From NCBI GenBank assembly GCA_020350205.1, contig CP070707.1:977703-1014958 (forward strand): DNA of 37,256 nt, in the 5' to 3' direction. The position numbers and the translations under genes were made by a program. The notes beneath the pieces were generated by a model. It searched no databases, was not told where the DNA came from, and was given only the letters and a program-made list of their open reading frames with translations. Numbering within the stretch: position 1 is the stretch's first letter; each line of letters starts with the position of its first letter. Positions 17,162-24,518 of the stretch are shown one piece after another. The DNA is from a bacterium (GTDB lineage Bacteria > Calditrichota > Calditrichia > RBG-13-44-9).

Positions 17162-18149
17162 GTGATAAATCTCTTGTTATGGGGGGTTGGGAAATCAGGG
17201 GGAACTGACTTGGAGAAATTAACCGAGATGCTAGAAGCTCGCCCATGATTGTCTCGGTCATTTCGCTCATAAAGGGGAATTCGAAACGGATATCGAAAAC
17301 ATATGCTTTCACCCTCATTTTTAACAAAGAGCGACCCTGGTGAATTTCATTTTTCAGGATAACACCAATCGGTTTGTTTAAATATACATAACGCGAGACA
17401 GCTGCAGCCCGATACGCGATTAATTTCGTTCGACTAACATCGATGTCAGGTGGCAGATAAAATTCCGCCACAACCTGACAATTCGACTCACCTGAATTCG
17501 CGTTGGAAACAGACTGGTTCACAATTTCACTGTTGGGTACCGAAACCAGCGAATCATCCGGGGTAACAATTCGGACGGTTCGTAATCCGATACTCCGAAC
17601 CTCACCGTAATGTTGACCGATCTGTATTTTATCCCCGACCTGAAAAGGACGGTCGAACAAAATCATGATACCACCGAAAATGTTTTTGAGAATATCCTGG
17701 GAGGCAAATCCTACTGCGATGCCTGCTGAAGCGGTGACAGCAATAATTGTCTCGATGGGTGGCGCTAAAATTCCGGCAATGATCAGGTAGAGAACAGTTG
17801 TCCATCCAAATATGCGGATTACTGGAATAATGCTTTTGATAGTGAGTCGGAAACGTGTCCAGCGTTCTGCGAGAGTCTCCAGTAAACGGGTGATGTATTT
17901 CATGAGAATGAGGGCAACGACAAATACGATCACGGACCAGAATACTTTGGAGAGAGTGAAGCGCCATATTTTGCTACTCTGTGAGATGATATTTTGTGTC
18001 CCTGGTATCTTCGGTAATCCCTCTTCTATCGATTGAATAGCTGTATCGGTACTATCCTGGTTTTGTTGAGCAAGTATGTGACTATTGGAAATTGAAAGGG
18101 AAACCAGAATAAATACAAATAAAATTAATAATCTGCTGCGATATATCAT
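17148..18149 (-). CDS. MscS-family channel with signal peptide (third of three)
   Basis: The ATG at 18149 is chosen because AGGAG lies 8 nt upstream; a GTG at 18158 overlaps that AGGAG. The 333-residue protein begins with a signal-peptide-like segment (4-27, ending ILAQQ). A ~35-residue periplasmic stretch follows, then hydrophobic segments at ~68-84, 106-130 and 133-155. The pore helix and domain entry read VTASAGIAVGFASQDILKN at 138-156 and LFDRPFQVGDKIQIGQHYGE at 164-183, with LVSVPNSEIVNQSVSN next. It is an MscS-like channel with an added periplasmic region, a type often placed in multi-component operons. Transcription order is ATPase, this channel, porin: the gap to the ATPase stop is short and the porin start overlaps its end. 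Confidence 0.9.
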   Translation of the reverse strand: MIYRSRLLILFVFILVSLSISNSHILAQQNQDSTDTAIQSIEEGLPKIPGTQNIISQSSKIWRFTLSKVFWSVIVFVVALILMKYITRLLETLAERWTRFRLTIKSIIPVIRIFGWTTVLYLIIAGILAPPIETIIAVTASAGIAVGFASQDILKNIFGGIMILFDRPFQVGDKIQIGQHYGEVRSIGLRTVRIVTPDDSLVSVPNSEIVNQSVSNANSGESNCQVVAEFYLPPDIDVSRTKLIAYRAAAVSRYVYLNKPIGVILKNEIHQGRSLLKMRVKAYVFDIRFEFPFMSEMTETIMGELLASRLISPSQFPLISQPPITRDLSHESS

Positions 18150-18162
18150 AAGATGCACTCCT

Positions 18163-21100
18163 CTAATGCAGAATATTTTTTGATTTTAAAGTGCGCACGA
18201 TAGCCCTATACAAAAAGGGGTGGATATGATAACCATTGGGATGGGGCAAAATAATACCATTATTATGCAGTCTGTTCAACATGAGAGCGCTTTTTGTTTC
18301 ATTTTGATGAAAGATCTGGGAATGTTGCTTGATATTGATAATTTCATGCTGCATAAATGCAGCCAGCGTAAATAGTTCTTCATAGGAAAGTTGATATAGA
18401 AATGAAAAATCGATATTGATCAGGGGATAAACGACCAACCTGTCGGAGAGTACTTCCCGAATGGCACGCTGCCAGAATAGCATGGCCACTGTGATATTTC
18501 CATTGGATAGATCATTAAGATCTTTGAAAAACAGATTTTGTAATAATTCCTGTTGTTTGTCATCGGTTCCCAGTTTCTTGAATTTACGACTGTTGAGAAG
18601 ATCTTCAGGGATGGTGAACTCAATTTCAAAGCCACTTACCCGGTGACGTTTGAGGACGATGTTTTTTACTTCTTCTTCCGATAAATCACCTAATTGAATA
18701 ACACTCTGGAAATACTTGGAAACTAGTAATACTTTTTCCAGATATTGCCAACTGTACAGCGTGGAAGTGACAATCCAGAAAATTTGCTGATTGGTTTCTG
18801 AGATGAATAAAAGGAATTGCTCTAAACCCTGAAATCCATCAATTAATCGAATGAAAAGGTTCTGGATGTTTTCGCAGATAACGATATATTTTTTTTCACT
18901 TTTTTCCAGGCGTCCTTTGAGATCCTGATAATCCCGAGCCTCATCCATTTGAAAGACACTTTTTAATACTTCAAAAATTTTTTGCTCGTTATATTCTGTT
19001 CGAGCAAAATCATATTTAATGATGGGGCTAGATTTAAAGTGATAAAATTCGGCAAAATTAAGCAAGGTGGTTTTACCACTACCTCGTTCTCCCACCAGGG
19101 CGGTTGCGGCATTCAGGCCGCTTTTCCATTTATAATATTGGTTCTCAATTCTGGCAAGTTCATCTTTTCTACCGGTAAAAAATCTTTCATCCACCAGCGG
19201 ACTCAACCGGAATAACCGTTGATAAACATAGGGTAAAGCTTTTATTCGCCGGTCGGTTTCGGTGAGGAAATTCGTGAGTTCTTCCTCGATGTTTAAGGTT
19301 TGGGGGGAGAGGCGGGTAATTTTCCTGAATTTTTTATAATACGCCATCAAGTCATTAAGCTTGTTATATATAAATCGGGAAGCGATGGGGATTATTCGGC
19401 GACTTGTTTGCCAGATTTTTAGAAGTGTATTCCGGAATTCCTCCTCTGTACGGGTTTTAGCAACTCGAATTTTCAACTCTAAAATTTTTTCACTATCTGC
19501 CAGTTCCTGAATTTTATTTTCGAACTCGGTGGTGATGCCGACCAGTTTTTCCTGCACCAGCGTATAAATGAAAAGACTGTTTTCTACTAGTTCCTTTATC
19601 TGGTTAAATGTTCTTTCCAGGCCTTCAATCACAATTTTTTGAGTCTCCTCCAATCCCTGCGCTTGATCCTCTTGCAATAGATTTAAAGCTGCTTCCAGAT
19701 TGAATTCGACAATTTGATCTATTTCGGAAATGTCGCGAACGATCTTTTCCAGACGTGTATGAACCTCTCGGGAAAGGGATAGAAATTGATTTTCCAATTC
19801 TTTAAAGAAGTCTGCCTTAATCAAATCCTCCAGTGGTATTTCGCTGGATTTAGATTTGGGAGGTATATTTTCAAGATCTCTGAAGGTGAAGATGACGTGT
19901 TGGTCGGATAATGAATCCAAAGCATGGCTGAGTTCAGTTATATAGTTTCTAACGTCCGCTTCAATATTGGCCTTGATGATGCTATCCATCATTTTCGGCA
20001 AAGCATCCTGCCGCAGCGCCTGTAGTAATTCCCGATTTTCCTTAATGATGATGTTTTTTAACTCTTGTGCATTATCCGCTTCAACTGAAGTAAAGTTTTC
20101 AAGTGAAGACCTGATTATTTCCTTTGATCTTTCGAAGGGTGGGATAAAGTATTCGGCGATTTTATGTTCGACTGAATCGACCGATTTGTTACAGGTAATT
20201 GCACTCTGAATTTGTAACAATGAAAGTTCCAGGTCCTTTTCCCACTCCCATTGTTCTGCTGAAAAATGGTGAATCCAGGTGGTATGAAAGTCAGAATAAC
20301 TTTTCTGAGATTTTTTCCATTCCAAAGCAACCCTATTACTATTAAAATGTCTATTTGGTAGTGCGAATGTTCCGGCATAACTCCAGGCTCTGGAATAGTT
20401 ATCTGCAACATCTTCCCATTTACTTTCCATCCTGGCGACTGAAATTTCGGGATGGTGATTCAGCGCTGTTTGGAATTCGTCTATTTTATGTATCGTATCA
20501 CGCAATATTTCTTCGAAGTCCTTCTGCGTCTGAACATCGATATGGTGGCACATTGAGGCTGTGCCGTCTTTAAAAAGCAGGAGATCCTTCAGGCGTTCAC
20601 TGTGCAGATGCAATTCAAACAGTAATTTTGCGAGATTCTGCAGGTAATGCTGCCATTCATCGATAAGGAGGTTCATGGCCGGAAGAGCGAGATATTTTTC
20701 GGTCAGTAAAAGTGGTGAAAACTGGCGATTTCTGGTTGCGGGTGTGGAAGGATTTAGTTTAAATATTTTTTTTATTTGATTAATCAATCGATACCAAGAC
20801 TGTTGTATTTGTTTGAAACCTTTATTTTTCCGTTTCCAGATTCGGAGGAGAAGCGAATCCGATTCCTGGGCTATGAAAAATATCTGATCATATTCCAGCA
20901 TGATTGACTGAGGAATTTCCTCCCCGATATGGTGAAATTCCTTCTTCCATTTTGACTGGAGATCGGGGAGTGATATTTTCTCCGGAAGTTGTGCTACGTT
21001 TTCCGTCCACTGAATAATATTTGTCAAAAATTGACTAAGGTTTTCAGAAAAACGCTGTATGGAAGGATCATCTGAAGGCCATCTGCTGAGAATCTGGTTA

Positions 21101-21228
21101 AAGTTCTGGTAAATCTTCACGATGGGTTTTAATTCATCACGTGTTAATTCCATCCAGCGGAGAAGGAGTTCCCGCAGAATTCTTCGATTAACATTAAAAG
21201 CTTGTTGAGAGTATTTGGTGGGTGTCAT
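18163..21228 (-). CDS. Large coiled-coil P-loop ATPase with C-terminal winged-helix-like tail
   Basis: This 1021-residue cytosolic protein has no membrane segment or signal peptide. Residues ~1-660 are helical and largely coiled coil, notably 360-430 and 470-600. The ATPase module starts with FTGRKDEL (684-691), similar to ORC/Cdc6 and STAND-type starts. It has Walker A GERGSGKT at 713-720, a Walker B-like strand YIVICEN at 781-787 (Glu in place of the usual Asp-Asp/Glu pair), and a sensor-1-like IVTST at 819-823. LSEEEVKNIVLKRHRVSG follows at ~849-866, as in archaeal/ORC-type lid regions. The C-terminal ~80 residues look like a winged helix (LSYEELFTLAAFMQH through GIILPHPNGYHIHPF). It is the first gene of a three-gene operon with an MscS channel and a porin. 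I do not recognise a named family; the coupling suggests a regulator or scaffold for the channel. Confidence 0.82.
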   Translation of the reverse strand: MTPTKYSQQAFNVNRRILRELLLRWMELTRDELKPIVKIYQNFNQILSRWPSDDPSIQRFSENLSQFLTNIIQWTENVAQLPEKISLPDLQSKWKKEFHHIGEEIPQSIMLEYDQIFFIAQESDSLLLRIWKRKNKGFKQIQQSWYRLINQIKKIFKLNPSTPATRNRQFSPLLLTEKYLALPAMNLLIDEWQHYLQNLAKLLFELHLHSERLKDLLLFKDGTASMCHHIDVQTQKDFEEILRDTIHKIDEFQTALNHHPEISVARMESKWEDVADNYSRAWSYAGTFALPNRHFNSNRVALEWKKSQKSYSDFHTTWIHHFSAEQWEWEKDLELSLLQIQSAITCNKSVDSVEHKIAEYFIPPFERSKEIIRSSLENFTSVEADNAQELKNIIIKENRELLQALRQDALPKMMDSIIKANIEADVRNYITELSHALDSLSDQHVIFTFRDLENIPPKSKSSEIPLEDLIKADFFKELENQFLSLSREVHTRLEKIVRDISEIDQIVEFNLEAALNLLQEDQAQGLEETQKIVIEGLERTFNQIKELVENSLFIYTLVQEKLVGITTEFENKIQELADSEKILELKIRVAKTRTEEEFRNTLLKIWQTSRRIIPIASRFIYNKLNDLMAYYKKFRKITRLSPQTLNIEEELTNFLTETDRRIKALPYVYQRLFRLSPLVDERFFTGRKDELARIENQYYKWKSGLNAATALVGERGSGKTTLLNFAEFYHFKSSPIIKYDFARTEYNEQKIFEVLKSVFQMDEARDYQDLKGRLEKSEKKYIVICENIQNLFIRLIDGFQGLEQFLLFISETNQQIFWIVTSTLYSWQYLEKVLLVSKYFQSVIQLGDLSEEEVKNIVLKRHRVSGFEIEFTIPEDLLNSRKFKKLGTDDKQQELLQNLFFKDLNDLSNGNITVAMLFWQRAIREVLSDRLVVYPLINIDFSFLYQLSYEELFTLAAFMQHEIINIKQHSQIFHQNETKSALMLNRLHNNGIILPHPNGYHIHPFLYRAIVRTLKSKNILH

Positions 21229-21658
21229 CGGGTATCTTAATTTTTTTTGATTTATTCAAAGCCGAGAGTTCAGCTGAAATCTAATATAGTGGTAACAATT
21301 AAACAGAATAAGTGTGGTTCCCTGTTGTTAAATCCTAAGTGTCAGGTTCACCTTTATTTTTGAAACTTGATGCCCTTAAACTTAAGGTAAATTGAACTGC
21401 TTACTCCGTTCAGGAGTCTTATACTGCCAGGTGATTAATATACAATACTTATCTAAACCTTTTCTTCAGAAAGACAATAGACTGTGTGTTGATAAATTTC
21501 TACTCTGAATATTGGCCGCATAAATTTAATTATATTTTATAGATTGGAAAAGAACTATTTGGAGATAAGTTTTTAATGGTAAGTTCAAAAAACAGCCAAT
21601 TTTCTTAATGCATCTTTCTCTCAAACTCTTGTTAACCATACAAATGTAAGGTTAATAT
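21229..21658. other. 430-bp intergenic stretch, no gene seen
   Basis: AT-rich, with stops in all frames and no ORF of note (the longest with a start is about 10 codons). It should hold the promoter of the minus-strand ATPase operon and the end of the DUF2231 transcript. A hairpin next to 21659 is listed separately. No tRNA or repeated motif was recognised. Confidence 0.5.
21632..21655 (-). terminator. Stem-loop just after the DUF2231 stop codon
   Basis: TTAACC at 21632-21637 pairs with GGTTAA at 21650-21655, and inside it TAC pairs with GTA around an AAAT loop with one mismatch. It lies three bases beyond the stop of the minus-strand DUF2231 gene. No U-tract follows, so it may be a 3'-end stabiliser or a weak or factor-assisted terminator. 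Confidence 0.35.
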
Positions 21659-22162
21659 TCACCGAAGTGTATCATCAGATGAAGGATAAAAGGAATTGTC
21701 AATAGGCTTACTTTTGAGGCGCTCTGATTCTTTTGAATTGGGTATTGACCGTATTCCAGTTTTGTAATGAAAAACAAGTTTTCCGCCGTAGAAAGCGCCG
21801 GATAAAACCGTACCTAAGCCAACCAGCGAAATGATAAGGTAGATTAATCGGAATCGTTTGAGTATTAGTCCACGTTTTCCGGAGCGCCATAAGGCTAACA
21901 GATTGATAAGACAGGCGCTGATGAACGCCAGGGATTCATGAATTTCCATGATTTTTCCCGATTCCGTTGTTAGTAGAATATGATTTTTATCCCACAATCC
22001 AGAACTTATGGCAAGTAGTGTTCCAATACTTGCACCGATAAGATTGATCCAGGCAGCGAAGTGCAATTTTTCGTTCCGACTTATCCAACCCAGAATATCG
22101 AGGAGCACACTCATAACAAACAGGGCAATCACAAAATGAACCATGAACGGATGGATGGGCAT
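21659..22162 (-). CDS. DUF2231 four-helix membrane protein
   Basis: This 167-residue protein starts with MPIHPFMVHFVIALFVMSVL, the HPxxVHFxIAL hallmark of DUF2231. Hydrophobic segments lie at about 7-25, 36-56, 78-92 and 106-128. Conserved His residues sit in TM1 and in the EIHESLAF loop before TM3, a pattern compatible with heme or metal binding, though no function is established. The C-terminal ~35 residues are hydrophilic. The start has AGGAG upstream. It is divergent from the oxidoreductase gene, sharing a 149-bp intergenic region. Confidence 0.88.
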   Translation of the reverse strand: MPIHPFMVHFVIALFVMSVLLDILGWISRNEKLHFAAWINLIGASIGTLLAISSGLWDKNHILLTTESGKIMEIHESLAFISACLINLLALWRSGKRGLILKRFRLIYLIISLVGLGTVLSGAFYGGKLVFHYKTGIRSIPNSKESERLKSKPIDNSFYPSSDDTLR

Positions 22163-22248
22163 AGAAAATTACTCCTGATTTATACAGCCGGCGGTGAATT
22201 ACCGTTAATATTCTATTTCCGGAATATTGCGTTGTAATTTAAGAAGAT

Positions 22249-22303
22249 CTCCCTTGATCAATCCAGCACGAATCGCTATTTTTCAAAATTGCAGATCAAG
22301 GAG
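22249..22303 (+). promoter_or_regulatory. Hairpin that covers the oxidoreductase ribosome binding site
   Basis: CCTTGATC at 22252-22259 is the exact complement of GATCAAGG at 22294-22301. With one bulged C the pairing extends by CTC to the rest of AAGGAG (22298-22303), the Shine-Dalgarno of the gene starting at 22312. In a transcript containing both arms, the site would be hidden in an 11-bp stem with a ~34-nt loop. This suggests translational control, but pairing was judged by eye only. Confidence 0.4.
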
Positions 22304-22311
22304 AAAAATAT

Positions 22312-23340
22312 ATGCCTAAAATGAATGCATTGGTCTTAGAAGAGGTGCGAAAATTTGACAGCCTGCAACTCCAAAAAGTGGTACTTCCCGATTTAGGACC
22401 TTTTGATGTACGGGTGAAAATAAATGCGGCTGCCTTAAACCATCGTGATGTCTGGATTATCCAGGGATTATATGCTAAAATTAAATTGCCTGTCATTCTG
22501 GGTTCGGATGGAAGCGGGGTTGTCGTGGAAGTCGGTGAGAGTGTTGATAAAACCTGGGAAGGTAAATCTGTCGTCATTAATCCCGCCTTGGATTGGGGAG
22601 ACGAACCTGCTGCACAGCAACCACAATTCAGAATTTTGGGTATGCCAGATCAGGGAACCCAGGCAGAGTATGTGGTGGTACCCGTCGAGAATATTCATGA
22701 TAAGCCATCTCATTTGTCGTTTGATGAGGCTGCTGCTTTACCTCTGGCAGGACTCACAGCTTTCCGGGCGCTTTTCACCCAGGGCGAAATTGGACCCTCA
22801 GATGTCATTTTGATCACTGGAATTGGTGGGGGGGTGGCAGCCATTGCTATGCAAATGGCCTTAGCTTTGGGGGTAAAAGTTTATATGACATCCGGGGATG
22901 ATCTTAAAATTAAAAAAGCAAAGACTTTAGGTGCGATTGACGGTGTCAATTATCATGATAAGGATTGGTCCACCGCTTTATTCACTCTAGGAGGAAAATC
23001 TGGATTTAATGTCGTTATTGACAGCGCTGGTGGGCCGGAATTTGGTCAGCTGCTCGATCTGGTGAAAGCAGGGGGCAAGGTGATCACCTTCGGTGCGACA
23101 GCCGGAAATACAGGGGATATAAACCTCCGTAAAATTTTTTGGAAGCAGATTCGGATTCAGGGAACCACTATGGGAACACCTGAGGATTTTCAAAATATGT
23201 TGCAGTTCATCACAGAGCATCAGATAAAACCCATCATACATGCGGTTTATGATATCTCTGATTACAGAAAAGCATATCAAGATATGAGGGATGGACAGCA
23301 ATTTGGAAAGATTGTTTTAAAAATAGCTGCGAGTGGATAA
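22312..23340 (+). CDS. Medium-chain dehydrogenase/reductase (zinc-independent, quinone-oxidoreductase-like)
   Basis: This 342-residue NAD(P)H-dependent enzyme of the MDR superfamily has a GroES-like N-terminal domain (ALNHRDVWIIQG at ~46-57, LGSDGSGVVVEVGESVD at ~63-79). A Rossmann domain follows with the nucleotide loop ITGIGGGVAAIAMQMA near 159-174, and GLTAFRALF precedes it. The four Cys of the structural zinc lobe are absent, and no Cys is present at the usual catalytic-zinc site, so it likely acts like the quinone reductase or enoyl reductase branch, not as an alcohol dehydrogenase. AAGGAG lies 8 nt before the ATG. The natural substrate is unknown. It is convergent with the anti-sigma gene, 19 bp apart. 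Confidence 0.87.
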   Translation: MPKMNALVLEEVRKFDSLQLQKVVLPDLGPFDVRVKINAAALNHRDVWIIQGLYAKIKLPVILGSDGSGVVVEVGESVDKTWEGKSVVINPALDWGDEPAAQQPQFRILGMPDQGTQAEYVVVPVENIHDKPSHLSFDEAAALPLAGLTAFRALFTQGEIGPSDVILITGIGGGVAAIAMQMALALGVKVYMTSGDDLKIKKAKTLGAIDGVNYHDKDWSTALFTLGGKSGFNVVIDSAGGPEFGQLLDLVKAGGKVITFGATAGNTGDINLRKIFWKQIRIQGTTMGTPEDFQNMLQFITEHQIKPIIHAVYDISDYRKAYQDMRDGQQFGKIVLKIAASG

Positions 23341-23359
23341 AGGCTAGTGTGACGCCGGA

Positions 23360-23596
23360 TTATTTTTTATTTAGTTTTAAACTTTTAATCAGGTCTTTTT
23401 TAACATTTTCCGGAACAGGAGTGGTAGGATGAGTTTCCCGGAAGATGTTCACCGTCATTTTAACAGTATCCAGATAGAATTGACAATCGGGACATTCATT
23501 CACGTGTTGGATCAGTTCCTGGCACATGGGGTTTTCCAGGTCCTCCCCCAGATAATTGCATAATTCATTCAAAACTTTCCGATCATGTTTTTTCAT
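23360..23596 (-). CDS. Zinc-finger anti-sigma factor (short, soluble)
   Basis: This 78-residue protein contains H31-x3-C35-x2-C38 (HVNECPDC), the core of the ZAS/zf-HC2 anti-sigma fold that binds zinc and clamps ECF sigma factors. Cys25 or Cys13 may be the fourth ligand. No membrane segment follows, so it is a cytosolic anti-sigma of the kind that often senses redox or metal state through its zinc site. Its ATG overlaps the stop of the sigma gene by 4 nt (ATGA), which fixes the partnership. Confidence 0.88.
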   Translation of the reverse strand: MKKHDRKVLNELCNYLGEDLENPMCQELIQHVNECPDCQFYLDTVKMTVNIFRETHPTTPVPENVKKDLIKSLKLNKK

Positions 23597-24192
23597 TTTG
23601 AAGGTGTCCCTTTAATATGTTCTTCCATATAATGTGCGAGTTCTTCCCTCATATAAACCCGCGCACGTTTTAATCGAATTTTCACATTCGATTCGGTAAT
23701 GCCAAGAATATGGCTGGTTTCTCTAATTGACATGTTTTCCAAATCTCTCAATACGAATACACTGCGGTATATTTCGGGAAGCCGGTCAATTGCCTCATCC
23801 AGGTGCCTGCGAAATTCATCGTTTAACATATCCTGCAGGGGCAAATCCTGCCACTCGTGAATATGCATTTTTTCAGGATCATCAAATTGCTCTTCCATAT
23901 CCTGATCGGTATAAATGGTTCTTTTCTCTTTTCGCAATTTCATAAGCGCAAAATTGGTAGCGATCCGGTATAACCAGGTAAAAAAGTTTGAACGCCCATC
24001 GAAGGAATCAATCTTTTCGTAAACCGCCAGAAAAGTTTCCTGCAATATATCGGCAGCATCATCCGGATTTTTCAGTATCCGCAGGGCCAAATTATAAATA
24101 CGCTCACTATAGAGCTCTACCAATTCAGTGAATGCGGCCTGATCACCTATTTTTGCCTGTTTAACCAGATAAGCCGTTCGATCCGTTTCCAT
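23593..24192 (-). CDS. ECF-family RNA polymerase sigma factor
   Basis: This 199-residue sigma-70 factor contains regions 2 and 4 only. Region 2 covers ~20-95, with NPDDAADILQETFLAVYEKI (core binding) and FFTWLYRIATNFALMKLRKEK (promoter melting). Region 4 covers ~135-190, with LPEIYRSVFVLRDLENMSIR and the helix-turn-helix ETSHILGITESNVKIRLKRA. It is followed by its overlapping zinc-finger anti-sigma gene. Targets are unknown; many ECF factors regulate their own promoter, which would lie in 24193-24300. It is divergent from the small ORF and glnA. Confidence 0.93.
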   Translation of the reverse strand: METDRTAYLVKQAKIGDQAAFTELVELYSERIYNLALRILKNPDDAADILQETFLAVYEKIDSFDGRSNFFTWLYRIATNFALMKLRKEKRTIYTDQDMEEQFDDPEKMHIHEWQDLPLQDMLNDEFRRHLDEAIDRLPEIYRSVFVLRDLENMSIRETSHILGITESNVKIRLKRARVYMREELAHYMEEHIKGTPSK

Positions 24193-24302
24193 TCAACCCG
24201 CTAAAGTTTAGATTAAATTCAGTTTTTAAAAGTTACAAAATGCTGCCTGAAGTTTAAGACTAACCTGAATATAAAATATAGCGCATCACGGGAGAAAATA
24301 AA

Positions 24303-24374
24303 ATGGGAATTCTAAATGACAAAACCGGTAAACATCTGCTTGACCGCTCAAAAAGAGTTCTAAAGAAGAAATGA
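24303..24374 (+). CDS. Possible 23-residue basic small protein
   Basis: A short ORF (MGILNDKTGKHLLDRSKRVL then KKK) begins at ATG with GGGAG at 24290-24294, an ideal 8-nt spacing. It is rich in Lys and Arg with an amphipathic look and no membrane segment. It lies in the 326-bp space between the divergent sigma gene and glnA, 144 bp before glnA. The good ribosome site in an otherwise empty region is the main support; it could also be a leader peptide. No known small-protein family was recognised. Confidence 0.45.
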   Translation: MGILNDKTGKHLLDRSKRVLKKK

Positions 24375-24415
24375 TTTGCGTCACTCTGATATTGACAAAA
24401 TGAATTAATATTTTG

Positions 24416-24443
24416 TTGCATTTTGCATAATATTAATTATATT
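24416..24443 (+). promoter_or_regulatory. Possible sigma-70 promoter of glnA
   Basis: TTGCAT at 24416-24421 and TATATT at 24438-24443 are spaced by 16 bp, about 75 bp before the TTG start of glnA. An alternative -35, TTGACA at 24392-24397, has no good -10 partner. No -24/-12 sigma-54 pattern was found. The call is weak because the region is very AT-rich. Confidence 0.3.
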
Positions 24444-24518
24444 TAGCTCTTCATTATTGAAATTATGCTCAAATGAAAATAAAATAGTGTCATTAACTTT
24501 AATATTAAGGAGGAAAAT

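Noticed and set aside
24375..24518. Sigma-54 promoter for glnA
   Set aside because: TTGCA is present but the required GG element about 10 bases upstream is missing.
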